Shown: positions 1-9,205 of the stretch, one piece after another
Numbering within the stretch: position 1 is the stretch's first letter
Layout of the letters: the number at the start of each line of letters is the position of its first letter
Source: Verrucomicrobiota bacterium
GTDB lineage: Bacteria; Verrucomicrobiota; Verrucomicrobiia; Verrucomicrobiales; Verrucomicrobiaceae
Direction: 5' to 3'
Assembly: GCA_021413535.1 (NCBI GenBank)
Contig: JAIOQF010000141.1
Location: 1 to 13,379 of the forward strand
Length of the DNA stretch: 13,379 bases
Notes under the pieces: generated by a model
The model's database searches: none
What the model was told of the DNA's origin: nothing
The model's input: only the letters and a program-made list of their open reading frames with translations
Position numbers and translations under genes: made by a program

Positions 1-1979
1 CGGCGCAACCGTTCCGAGGCCTCCGAAACCTCCGCAGCTTGAAACGCTTGAATGAAGTGTTCCTTCTCCAAAATGGATGCGATCTGCACGGTGAAATTCT
101 GCAGCCAGTCGCGTTCGCCGAGCGTGAGCGTTTGCTCCGGAGCGCAGAGCACGCCCAGCACACCCATTACCGCGGTGCGTGCCTGGAGCGGAATCCAGAA
201 TGCGGGCACGTCCGGCAGGGTGTCGGTGAAACGCCCCGCCTGCTGCTTCTTCTCAAACGCCCAGACCGCGACGCTGCGTTCCTTGACGTCCGGATGAAAC
301 GAGCTTCCTGCATGCGCCGCCTCCATCAGGCGGTGTGTGTCATTGTCGCGCAGAAGAAGCGCGGAGCGGACGTTGAAGATCGCATCGATTTGGCGCAATG
401 CGGCGTTAAGCCCGCCGTCGAGTTCCGGTGCCAGCGCGGTCTTGTTCGTCAGCTCCAGCAGCGCGGCCGTGCGCCGTTCGCGCTCGCGTTCGAGGCTTTC
501 CCGGCTTTTCAGGCGCGCGGTGAAGTGGCCGAGCGCCAGCGCCACAATGGTGAGCATGGCGCACATCATCGCATCGTGGACTTCGCGGATGTAAAGCGTG
601 AATCGCGGGGGGATGAAGAGAAGATCCCAGAGCAACGCGCCCAACACTGCGGTGACGAACACCGGCCAGCGGCTGAGACGGAATGCGGCCACCACCACGC
701 CGAGCAGGTAAACCAGCGCGACCGAACGGTAGCCGGCCCAGTTTTGCATCAGTAGGCCGAGACCAGTCGCGACCCCGGATATGATGGCGACCTGCGTCCA
801 CTCCCGCGCCGGAGCAGCGGCGGTGGTGGCGGCCTGCCTTTTTCTCGCTGCGCTGCGACCGCCGGTCAGGGGCATGGGCCGCACGGCGCAGACTTCGATG
901 TCGCCGCTTTCGCGCAGCAGAACATCGAGAAGCGATCCGCCCCGCAGCCAGTGCCACCAGCGTTTCTGCATCGGCTTGCCGACGACCAGCTGGGTCACGT
1001 TCCGCTCGCGTGCCGCACGCAGCAATGTATTGGCCACCGATTCGCCCGATGTCGTCACCACTTCCGCGCCGAGCTGCCGGGCCAGCGCGAGTTGACGTGA
1101 AACATGCTGGCGTTCGTCATCCGTGAGCGGAATCCCGGACTCAACGTGCACGGCAACCCACGGACAGTCGCGAGCTGCGGCGGCGCGCCTGGTCCAGCGC
1201 ACCAGGCTCTCCGAATAAGGACTGGGCCCGATGGCCACCATGAGTCGTTCACTGCTTTTCCATGGTCCCGAAATATTCTGCGCGCACATCTTCTCGCGCA
1301 ATTGCTGGTCCACGCGCTCCGCAGTCGTGCGCAACGCCATCTCGCGCAATGCGGTGAGATTTTCCTCTTTAAAAAAATGCTGCGCCGCAGTCTCGGCCCG
1401 TTCACCGAGATAAACTTTTCCCTCGGCGAGGCGCTGCCGCAGTTCAAATAAATCCGCCTCATCAAGTAGTGAATCCGGCACCGTCTCGCGCTGGGTCGCC
1501 TGCGTGATTTGCGCCACCACATCCGCTCGGCTCTCAAGATGCTGCACGTTGAGCGTCGTATGAACGTTGATGCCTGCCGCGATGAGTTCGAGCACATCCT
1601 GGTAGCGTTTCGGATGACGCGAACCCGGCGCGTTAGTGTGGGCGAGTTCATCGACGAGCAGCAAATCAGGCCGTCGGGCGAGAGCGGCGTCGAGGTCGAA
1701 TTCGTCAACGGTTGCGCCGCGATGATCCACACTCCGACGGGGAAGCACGTCCAGCCCTTCCAGCAAGACTTTCGTTTCGCTGCGGCCATGGGTTTCGACG
1801 ACGCCCACGAGCACCTTCTTTCCCTCGGTCAAGGCGCGGCGCGCAGCCAGCAGCATCGCATAAGTTTTGCCCACGCCGGGGCACATGCCGAGGAAGACAT
1901 GCAGGCGTCCCCGTTTCGATTCAGCCTTCTGCGCCACCGCAAGCAGCGCGTCGGGATCGGGGCGGCGTTCTTCGGTCAT
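1..1979 (-). CDS. kdpD: KdpD potassium sensor histidine kinase, C-terminus cut by window edge
   Basis: Membrane sensor kinase that, with KdpE, switches on the kdp operon at low potassium or turgor. One uninterrupted frame gives 659 residues running off position 1. The N-terminal KdpD domain (about 25-235) has a Walker A GMCPGVGKTY at 31-40, a Walker B-like LLLVDELAHTNAPGSRHP around 107-123 and VHTTLNVQHLES at 139-150. A universal-stress-protein-like domain covers about 245-368. Four membrane segments lie at about 396-411, 418-433, 439-457 and 471-487, followed by a charged coiled linker and a GAF-like domain (about 515-640). The DHp and ATPase domains (about 240 residues in the family) would lie beyond position 1. 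The ATG at 1979 follows kdpC by 37 bases; an in-frame GTG at 2012 would add 11 residues, and neither start has a strong Shine-Dalgarno site. As last kdp gene in view it is probably cotranscribed with kdpFABC, with kdpE likely next. Confidence 0.95.
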   Translation of the reverse strand, partial: MTEERRPDPDALLAVAQKAESKRGRLHVFLGMCPGVGKTYAMLLAARRALTEGKKVLVGVVETHGRSETKVLLEGLDVLPRRSVDHRGATVDEFDLDAALARRPDLLLVDELAHTNAPGSRHPKRYQDVLELIAAGINVHTTLNVQHLESRADVVAQITQATQRETVPDSLLDEADLFELRQRLAEGKVYLGERAETAAQHFFKEENLTALREMALRTTAERVDQQLREKMCAQNISGPWKSSERLMVAIGPSPYSESLVRWTRRAAAARDCPWVAVHVESGIPLTDDERQHVSRQLALARQLGAEVVTTSGESVANTLLRAARERNVTQLVVGKPMQKRWWHWLRGGSLLDVLLRESGDIEVCAVRPMPLTGGRSAARKRQAATTAAAPAREWTQVAIISGVATGLGLLMQNWAGYRSVALVYLLGVVVAAFRLSRWPVFVTAVLGALLWDLLFIPPRFTLYIREVHDAMMCAMLTIVALALGHFTARLKSRESLERERERRTAALLELTNKTALAPELDGGLNAALRQIDAIFNVRSALLLRDNDTHRLMEAAHAGSSFHPDVKERSVAVWAFEKKQQAGRFTDTLPDVPAFWIPLQARTAVMGVLGVLCAPEQTLTLGERDWLQNFTVQIASILEKEHFIQAFQAAEVSEASERLR

Positions 1980-2016
1980 CTCGCGCGGGAACGGTGAAGC
2001 TAACAGCGGCACGGAG

Positions 2017-2661
2017 TCATTGCAACGAGTCGAGGGCAAGATTGAGCGCTAGCACATTGACACCAGGCACCCCGAGAATACCGAGCCCGGCTCCGTCCGT
2101 ATTCGCGCGAACGAGTTCCATCACCCTTTCAAGCCCGAGATTGCGGGCCTTGGCGATGCGCGGGGCTTGAAGTTCCGCATTGCGCACGCTGATGTGGGGA
2201 TCGAGGCCGCTGGCGGAACGCGTGACGGCGTCGGCGGGCACTTCGTCCGTTTCCTTAAGGTCATTAGATGTGCGGTAGGCGGCGATGAGATCCTTGATTC
2301 CGTCGAAGTTGCCGGTGTCATCCACGTCCTTGCCCTTGTCATTCTTCATATGGACACCATTGGCAAGCTTCTCGCTGGTCGGCCCGAGGTTGGTGCCGCC
2401 AGAACTGGCGCCGTCGTAACCGGTCGCACCTGCGTTCGATGGGCGGGACTGAAAATATTTGTTCGAGGAGAATGACTGCGCGAGAAGTCTTGATCCTCGG
2501 ATGGTGCCGTCGGCATCGGTGATCAGGCTGCCGTTGGCCTTGTCATGGAAAGCGATTTGCGCGATCGCCCAGACGGCTACGGGATAAGCGCCGCAGCAGA
2601 CCACGGCGAGAATGAGGGTGGACATGATGGCACCGCGAATTTCTGTAAGGAACTCTTTCAT
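2017..2661 (-). CDS. kdpC: KdpC, potassium-transporting ATPase subunit C
   Basis: Single-span accessory subunit of the KdpFABC potassium pump; in the family it sits beside KdpA and promotes ATP binding or K+ transfer. The 214-residue product has one N-terminal membrane helix (about 11-36). Its soluble domain shows GSRLLAQSF (56-64), YFQSRPS (69-75), GYDGASSGGTNLGPTS (81-96), VPADAVTRSASGLDPHIS (141-158) and APRIAKARNL (166-175), all KdpC signatures. The frame is open for 28 further codons, but that Ser/Pro-rich extension lies inside kdpB and precedes the typical MKEFLTEIRGA start, so the ATG at 2661 is chosen, 4 bases after the kdpB stop. The protein is somewhat longer than the roughly 190-residue E. 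coli form, because of extra sequence around 104-138. Translational coupling to kdpB is likely. Confidence 0.95.
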   Translation of the reverse strand: MKEFLTEIRGAIMSTLILAVVCCGAYPVAVWAIAQIAFHDKANGSLITDADGTIRGSRLLAQSFSSNKYFQSRPSNAGATGYDGASSGGTNLGPTSEKLANGVHMKNDKGKDVDDTGNFDGIKDLIAAYRTSNDLKETDEVPADAVTRSASGLDPHISVRNAELQAPRIAKARNLGLERVMELVRANTDGAGLGILGVPGVNVLALNLALDSLQ

Positions 2662-2665
2662 GGGA

Positions 2666-4705
<2,040 letters not shown>

Positions 4706-4724
4706 GGGAAATAGGGGTGGAAGC

Positions 4725-4752
4725 TAGGAGTTAGAAGTTAGGAGTTAGAAGA
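4725..4752. repeat. Heptamer tandem repeat at the kdpA-kdpB junction
   Basis: Four consecutive 7-base units of form TAGRAGT (TAGGAGT, TAGAAGT, TAGGAGT, TAGAAGA on the plus strand), equivalent to two copies of a 14-base unit. The tract covers most of the kdpA-kdpB gap and reaches into kdpA: the kdpA stop codon TAA (4747-4745 on the minus strand) is formed by the repeat. It resembles in style, not in sequence, the short-period repeats inside the radical SAM gene and menD in this window. No function is evident; slippage here could change the length of the intergenic spacer or of the KdpA tail. Confidence 0.85.
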
Positions 4753-6586
4753 GCGTGCCTTGATGCATGAGGAAGTGCTCGACGATGGGGCCGAGGGCGA
4801 GGGCGGGCAGGTAGTTCAAGGCGCCGACGAGCAGCACGGTGCCGAGCAGCAGCACGATGAACGTGAGGCCGGAAACCGGAAATGTGCCCGCGCTGGGCGG
4901 TGAGATTTTCTTTTGCACGAGCGAACCGGCCAGGGCCATGATGGGCACGATCATGAGAAAGCGGCCGATGAGCATGGCGATGCCGATTGTCGTGTTATAC
5001 CAGAGGGAATTGGCACCGAGGCCGGCGAAAGCGCTGCCGTTGTTGCCGTTGGCGGAGCTGAAGGCATAGAGGATTTCCGCGAAGCCGTGCGGGCCAGAGT
5101 TGTTCGTGCCGTCGCCCAGTTCTCCGGTGATCGGATTGGGTGCGCCCCATTTGCTGACGGAAGCCCACGCGGCAAATCCCAAAATCGAAGCCGATAGGAC
5201 GAGCAGCGCGAGCATGGCCATCTTCACATCATAAGATTGAATCTTCTTGCCGAGGTATTCCGGGGTTCGTCCGACCATGAGGCCCGCGATGAAAACCGCG
5301 AGCACGACAAAGACCAGCATCCCGTAAAGTCCCGCGCCGACACCGCCGATCACAATTTCGCCCAACTGCATGTTGAAGAGGGGGACAAAGCCCCCGAGCG
5401 GCGTGAAGGAGTCATGCATTGAATTGACTGCGCCGCAGGAGGCATCGGTGGTGATGGTGGCGAACAGCGCGGAGTTGAAGATGCCGAAGCGCACTTCCTT
5501 GCCCTCCATGTTTCCATCCGCCACAGCGACGCCAAGCTTGTGATGAATGGGATTGCCGGAAGCTTCCGCCCACGAGCATAACAGAACACCGACGAGAAAT
5601 AAAATCATCATCGTGGTCCAGACCGCCCAGCCGTGACCTTTGTTGCCGGTCATGAGGCCGAGGTAATAAGTGAGCCCGCTGCCGATGGCGAAGATGGACA
5701 GCATCTGGAAGAAGTTCGAGAGCGGCGTGGGATTCTCGAAGGGATGAGAAGCGTTGCCGTTGAAATAGCCGCCGCCGTTGGTGCCGAGCATCTTGATGGC
5801 GACCTGTGAAGCGACCGGGCCCTGTGAAATGGTCTGTTCAGTGACAGTCTTGGTTTCCATCAACTGCTTGCGCTTGGTGACGTCCGGATTGTTGTCCGTG
5901 ACGGGATTATTGTCCTTGTCCACCTGGCCGATTGTGGTCTTCATCGGCTCCACCAGCTTCGCGGTGTCGTTGGCCTTTAAGTTCTGCACCATGCCCTGCG
6001 ACACGAGAAACACGGCGAAGACCAGGCAGATGGGAAGCAGCAAGTAATAAGTCGTCCTGACGAGGTCGACCCAGAAGTTGCCCAAGGTTTTCGCCGAGTG
6101 ACGTGCGACACCGCGCACCAAGGCGGCGGCAATGGCAATACCGACGGCAGCAGATGCGAAGTTATGAATCACCAGCGCCACCATCTGCGAGAAGTAGGAC
6201 ATGGTGGATTCGCCGGTGTAGGCCTGCCAGTTGGTGTTGGTGGTGAAGCTCACCGCCGTGTTGAAAGCGAGATCGGGCGAGACGCCTGAAAAGCCCTGCG
6301 GATTCAGCGGGAGATAATATTGCAAGCGCAGGATCGCATAAGTGAAGACACAGGTCACCAGGCTGAAGAGCAGCATGGAGAACGTGAACTGCTTCCAGTT
6401 CTGCTCTTTGCCGGGTTTCACCCCCATGAGCTTGTAGGTGAAATTCTCCAGCGGCTTGAGGATCGGATCGAGCCAGGTGCGTCCGTCCGTGTCGAGCACA
6501 CGATGAAGATAGAGGCCCATCGGCTTAGTGATGAGAGCCAAGAGGCCAACGTAGAGGGTCAGTTGCAGCCAGTCAGTGGTATGCAT
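4745..6586 (-). CDS. kdpA: KdpA, potassium-binding and translocating subunit
   Basis: Integral inner-membrane subunit of KdpFABC that forms the K+ selectivity filter; it belongs to the superfamily of K+ transporters with four pore loops. All four filter regions are visible in 613 residues: FTTNTNWQAYTGE (114-126), GTNGGGYFNGNASHPFENP (268-286), TITTDASCGAVNSMHDSFTP (377-396) and SANGNNGSAFAGLGAN (511-526). About ten membrane helices surround them. The protein is longer than the roughly 557-residue E. coli form mainly because of a hydrophilic, Asn/Asp/Lys-rich external loop at about 200-256, just before the conserved GPVASQVAIKMLGTNGGG. The start ATG is 12 bases after the kdpF stop. The stop codon lies within the heptamer repeat at 4725-4752. 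Confidence 0.98.
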   Translation of the reverse strand: MHTTDWLQLTLYVGLLALITKPMGLYLHRVLDTDGRTWLDPILKPLENFTYKLMGVKPGKEQNWKQFTFSMLLFSLVTCVFTYAILRLQYYLPLNPQGFSGVSPDLAFNTAVSFTTNTNWQAYTGESTMSYFSQMVALVIHNFASAAVGIAIAAALVRGVARHSAKTLGNFWVDLVRTTYYLLLPICLVFAVFLVSQGMVQNLKANDTAKLVEPMKTTIGQVDKDNNPVTDNNPDVTKRKQLMETKTVTEQTISQGPVASQVAIKMLGTNGGGYFNGNASHPFENPTPLSNFFQMLSIFAIGSGLTYYLGLMTGNKGHGWAVWTTMMILFLVGVLLCSWAEASGNPIHHKLGVAVADGNMEGKEVRFGIFNSALFATITTDASCGAVNSMHDSFTPLGGFVPLFNMQLGEIVIGGVGAGLYGMLVFVVLAVFIAGLMVGRTPEYLGKKIQSYDVKMAMLALLVLSASILGFAAWASVSKWGAPNPITGELGDGTNNSGPHGFAEILYAFSSANGNNGSAFAGLGANSLWYNTTIGIAMLIGRFLMIVPIMALAGSLVQKKISPPSAGTFPVSGLTFIVLLLGTVLLVGALNYLPALALGPIVEHFLMHQGTLF

Positions 6587-6598
6587 GATGATGTGTCG

Positions 6599-6682
6599 TT
6601 AGAATTTTTCCGGCCGGATCATGGCCGCGAAGAGGTAGATGAAGAGGAGGAGGGCGACGCCGCCCATGATGGTGTTTTCCAT
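6599..6682 (-). CDS. kdpF: KdpF, 27-residue stabilising subunit of the Kdp pump
   Basis: Very small single-span membrane protein that in known Kdp complexes packs between KdpA and KdpB as a lipid-like stabiliser. The 27-codon frame begins MENTIMGGVALLLFIYL and ends MIRPEKF. The hydrophobic helix followed by a short basic tail with a proline, matching the RPE(K/R)F ending of KdpF peptides, and its position directly before kdpA identify it. The stop is 12 bases ahead of the kdpA ATG; the start is 13 bases after the stop of a second tiny membrane peptide gene. No strong ribosome binding site is visible, so coupling with the upstream reading frame is plausible. It is short enough to be missed by automatic gene calling. 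Confidence 0.9.
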   Translation of the reverse strand: MENTIMGGVALLLFIYLFAAMIRPEKF

Positions 6683-6695
6683 GGCGTGGGTTCGG

Positions 6696-6779
6696 TTAGA
6701 GCTTCTCGCAGAAGCAGGTATACAGCCCGCTGACAATGAAGAAGGCTGCAATGACGGCGAGGTAGACGAGGTCGTTCAT
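6696..6779 (-). CDS. Unnamed 27-residue membrane peptide heading the kdp operon
   Basis: A 27-codon frame starting MNDLVYLAVIAAFFIVSG and ending YTCFCEKL, with one membrane helix (about 4-19) and a short Cys-containing tail. It has the same length as the adjacent KdpF, whose gene starts 13 bases later, but a different sequence and opposite termini (acidic N-terminus, Cys/Lys tail). A GGTGAT sequence lies a few bases before the ATG as a possible ribosome binding site. I recall similar tiny peptides of the type L-Y-L-A-...-F-F-...-Y-...-C-...-L preceding kdpF or kdpA in other bacteria, but cannot confirm this here. It could be an accessory subunit of the pump, a regulatory peptide or a translated leader. 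Coding status rests on its size, hydrophobicity and tight spacing. Confidence 0.65.
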   Translation of the reverse strand: MNDLVYLAVIAAFFIVSGLYTCFCEKL

Positions 6780-6935
6780 GCTATCACCATCACTGGGGAT
6801 GTGGCGGCTGGAAAGTTAAGCAACAGCCATCCAGTGTTGAGATTTCGCTAAGCTGGTATCCCGGAAAACTGCAGGCCGCATGTCTCATCCGCTTGAGTTG
6901 TGACCAGAAGCGCTGGAAGCTGACCGTGTATTGTT
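6780..6935. promoter_or_regulatory. Divergent intergenic region between the kdp operon and the radical SAM operon
   Basis: These 156 bases separate two operons transcribed away from each other, so promoters for both should be here. I see no convincing -35/-10 pair for either strand and no recognisable riboswitch. Candidate elements are weak: TTGAGT near 6893 on the plus strand lacks a well-spaced -10, and a small interrupted palindrome CCAGAAGCGCTGG lies at 6904-6916. KdpE control of the minus-strand operon is expected from the presence of kdpD, but no site can be pinpointed. Confidence 0.4.
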
Positions 6936-8375
6936 ATGAACCAAATTTTCTCGCCGCAATCCGATATCCTAAAGCGCACCACGTCGCGTTGCCCGGTGTG
7001 CCATGTCTCGTGTCCGGCGAGCGTGGTAAAACGTGACGGCAAAGTCTATCTCGACCGCGAATGCGTCGTGCACGGGGAATTCTCCGCCTGCATTGCCAGC
7101 GATGCGCGCTTCTACTGGCTGGCGCAGGGGAAGGAAGAGAACCGCAACGGCTCATGTTGCTCGAGTGGCGGTTGTTGTTCTGCGAACGGTGACCCGGCTG
7201 GCACGCTGGGCAGAAATGCAGATGGTCGGGGTGATAATCCCGTCGAGACTCTGTCGACTTGCCTGGCGCTGATCGAAATCGTGAACTCATGCAATCTTGC
7301 GTGTCCCATCTGCTACGCCGACTCACCCGTCGGCACTGGTCAAAAAGTGGATGCGGTGCCGCTCGACGAAATCAAATCACGCGTGCAGGGTGTGATCGAC
7401 CGCAAGGGCAAGATTGAAATCATTCAGCTCAGCGGCGGAGAGCCGACACTGCATCCTCAGTTGTTCGAACTCTGCGCCTGGCTCAAGCAGCACCCGCTGA
7501 TCGACTTCGTGCTGCTCAATACCAACGGGGTGCTGCTCGCGAAAGACCCGCAGTTTGCCCGACAGCTTTCCGATGCCTTTCAAGGTTTCGGCCTGCAACT
7601 TTACTTGCAGTTCGATGGCACTCAGCTCGCTGGTCAGAAGGAATTGCGCGGGGCTGATCTCCGCGAGATGCGTCAGCGCGCCATTACAAACTGTGCCGCC
7701 GCGAATTTGCCCATCACGCTCGCGATGACAGTGACACCCGATAACATCACGAATCTTTGGGATGCCGTGCGCTTCGGGCTTGATCACGAAATCATCCACG
7801 GCGTCACGTTTCAGCCTGTCTTCGGCAGCGGAAGGGGTGGAACGCGGAATGCGGAACTCGGAATGCGGAATGGTGGAGGGACTGGAGCTCATTCCGCATT
7901 CCCCATTCCCAATTCCGAATTAAAGTCTCGACTTAACACCGCCGACATCCTTCTTTCCCTAGTGGAGCATTCGCAGGGTCAGCTTCGCTTTGCAGACTTC
8001 ACGCCGCTGCCTTGCGGCGATCCCAACTGCGCGATCATCGGCTATCTCATCCGGCGCGACAGCAGCATTTATCATGTCAGCGACTTCCTGGATTTTACGA
8101 AACTCCAAGGATTCCTTCAGGATAAAATGCATTACACGCTCGAAGACCTCGCTCGGTGCGGCTGCGATAACACAGAGCTGGGCGAATTGCTCAAGACGAT
8201 GGAGCGCACCCGGAGCATGGCCTTCCGCATCATGGTTAAACCCTTTATGGACGCCTGGACCTGGGACGAAGATCGCATTGACCGCTGCTGCACTCACGTT
8301 ATCCGGCCCGATGGGAAGCTCGATTCGTTCTGTCGATATTATTCTGGCTTCGCCGACACCAAAGCAGCTTTGTGA
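6936..8375 (+). CDS. Radical SAM protein of the Tes/MJ0619 family (putative lipid- or pterin-modifying enzyme)
   Basis: The 479-residue product cleaves S-adenosylmethionine with a [4Fe-4S] cluster, judged by CNLACPIC (CxxxCxxC, Cys119/123/126) and LSGGEP at 165-170. Its order of motifs matches the family containing archaeal tetraether lipid synthase and the methanopterin methylase MJ0619. An N-terminal metal-binding module has CPVC (19-22), Cys26 and CVVHG (43-47). TCLALIEIVNSC leads into the cluster motif. LNTNGV (194-199) and LYLQFDG (222-228) follow in the barrel. A C-terminal module has CGDPNC (360-365), Cys408/410, the pair Cys451-452 and SFCRYY (464-469), probably for further Fe-S clusters. 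The linker has an unusual SCCSSGGCC (73-81). Residues about 302-330 come from an in-frame palindromic repeat. The substrate is unknown; the Lgt-like membrane protein encoded further along this operon favours a lipid. The ATG is chosen as the first start in the frame; its Shine-Dalgarno is poor. Confidence 0.88.
   Translation: MNQIFSPQSDILKRTTSRCPVCHVSCPASVVKRDGKVYLDRECVVHGEFSACIASDARFYWLAQGKEENRNGSCCSSGGCCSANGDPAGTLGRNADGRGDNPVETLSTCLALIEIVNSCNLACPICYADSPVGTGQKVDAVPLDEIKSRVQGVIDRKGKIEIIQLSGGEPTLHPQLFELCAWLKQHPLIDFVLLNTNGVLLAKDPQFARQLSDAFQGFGLQLYLQFDGTQLAGQKELRGADLREMRQRAITNCAAANLPITLAMTVTPDNITNLWDAVRFGLDHEIIHGVTFQPVFGSGRGGTRNAELGMRNGGGTGAHSAFPIPNSELKSRLNTADILLSLVEHSQGQLRFADFTPLPCGDPNCAIIGYLIRRDSSIYHVSDFLDFTKLQGFLQDKMHYTLEDLARCGCDNTELGELLKTMERTRSMAFRIMVKPFMDAWTWDEDRIDRCCTHVIRPDGKLDSFCRYYSGFADTKAAL
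7843..7921. repeat. Palindromic repeat element inserted in frame in the radical SAM gene
   Basis: The left arm (7843-7872) is built from GCGGAAT-like units and the right arm (7890-7921) from their complement. The core is a perfect 13-base inverted repeat: GGAATGCGGAATG at 7860-7872 and CATTCCGCATTCC at 7890-7902, separated by 17 bases. The element is translated in frame as RNAELGMRN and HSAFPIPNSELK, low-complexity peptide lying between the conserved FQPVFGSGR and the LNTADILL segment, which in relatives are joined by a short loop. It therefore looks like a small mobile or expandable palindrome tolerated in a surface loop, comparable in behaviour to the palindromic elements known in Rickettsia coding sequences. 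Confidence 0.88.
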
Positions 8376-8436
8376 GCTCATCACATTAGCATCAGACATG
8401 CTTGCAAAAGCAACGCCAATCCGTCAGCCTTGAATC

Positions 8437-9174
8437 ATGAATCGAGAAAAACTCCAGCGTTTGTTCTTTGTCAGCACCGTCTGCCTGCTCTCTTTTCCCT
8501 GGCTCACTCCCTGTGCCGGCATCTGGTCCGCCGCAGCAGTCAATGGTGTGCATGATGGCATCTCGAAACGTGATCAACCGCTGGCTCGACTGCCCACGAA
8601 GCAGCTTAAACAATTAGCCGAAAAACCGGGGCCAAAGCTCACGGTCATTGAGCGGCAGAATATCCCGCGCAGTTTCATCATCACCGAGGCCGAACTTTCC
8701 GATGCCAACGGCGGCATGAATGCGCCACGTCCCGGAAATCTTGTCGGAAAAGGCGCGTCCGCCGTCGTAGATGGCCTGACTTACACGCTGACTTGGGTTG
8801 ATCCGTTCACCTGGGTAACAAATAATGACTTGGGAATGGAGCCAACTAAGCCCAGTAGACGATTGATCCTGTGCGAATCGCCCTTTGTGTTGCTCGTAGG
8901 TAACAGCATCCGCTTCAAACGTTCTGAAACAAACGGCCCGATCCTGTTGGCTCACGCTACAGGTGCCAGTGTGACAGTCATCACGCCCGATGGCACCTTT
9001 ACTGCGAGTGCACGAGACATCTATTATCGCGGACCATCCGACGAAGTGGTGTTGGATCGGCCATACAGCGTTCAATCCGGTAGTCAGAATTTAAGTCCCA
9101 CTAAAAACGATTCGATCATGAAACTGAATTTTAAGAAACGAAGCGTTTCATGCAGTGGAGCAGTGGAGCGGTGA
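8437..9174 (+). CDS. Putative exported protein of unknown function, faintly LptA/OstA-like
   Basis: I do not recognise a family with confidence. The 245-residue product starts with a basic stretch and hydrophobic core (MNREKLQRLFFVSTVCLLSF) typical of a secretion signal; the Cys at 26 in LTPC does not form a canonical lipobox. After a Lys/Pro-rich stretch (about 45-70) the rest looks beta-rich, with no further membrane segment. Residues about 176-220 (GASVTVITPDGTFTASARDI, then YYRGPSDEVVLDRPYSVQSG) resemble the repeated strand pattern of LptA/OstA periplasmic lipid-binding domains. That is a visual impression only. The ATG lies 61 bases after the radical SAM stop and the gene ends 31 bases before the lgt-like start, so a shared transcript and a shared envelope role are plausible. 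Confidence 0.7.
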   Translation: MNREKLQRLFFVSTVCLLSFPWLTPCAGIWSAAAVNGVHDGISKRDQPLARLPTKQLKQLAEKPGPKLTVIERQNIPRSFIITEAELSDANGGMNAPRPGNLVGKGASAVVDGLTYTLTWVDPFTWVTNNDLGMEPTKPSRRLILCESPFVLLVGNSIRFKRSETNGPILLAHATGASVTVITPDGTFTASARDIYYRGPSDEVVLDRPYSVQSGSQNLSPTKNDSIMKLNFKKRSVSCSGAVER

Positions 9175-9205
9175 TTCACTACCACCCAAGATTCCCAAAA
9201 AGAAC

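Noticed and set aside
406..1789. Separate minus-strand open frames at 406-957 and 1055-1789 that could be read as broken kdpD pieces or extra genes.
   Set aside because: Both are in other frames. The true kdpD frame is continuous from the ATG at 1979 to position 1 with all expected motifs, so the gene is intact as far as visible.
6904..6916. Small palindrome CCAGAAGCGCTGG as an operator.
   Set aside because: Short, interrupted and single; nothing ties it to KdpE or any other regulator.
6780..6935. A potassium or cyclic-di-AMP riboswitch before the kdp operon.
   Set aside because: No recognisable conserved core and the region is short; no terminator-like stem before the first gene.
7843..7921. 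CRISPR array or transcription terminator at the inverted repeat.
   Set aside because: No regular repeat-spacer pattern and no T-run; it is translated in frame within a conserved enzyme.
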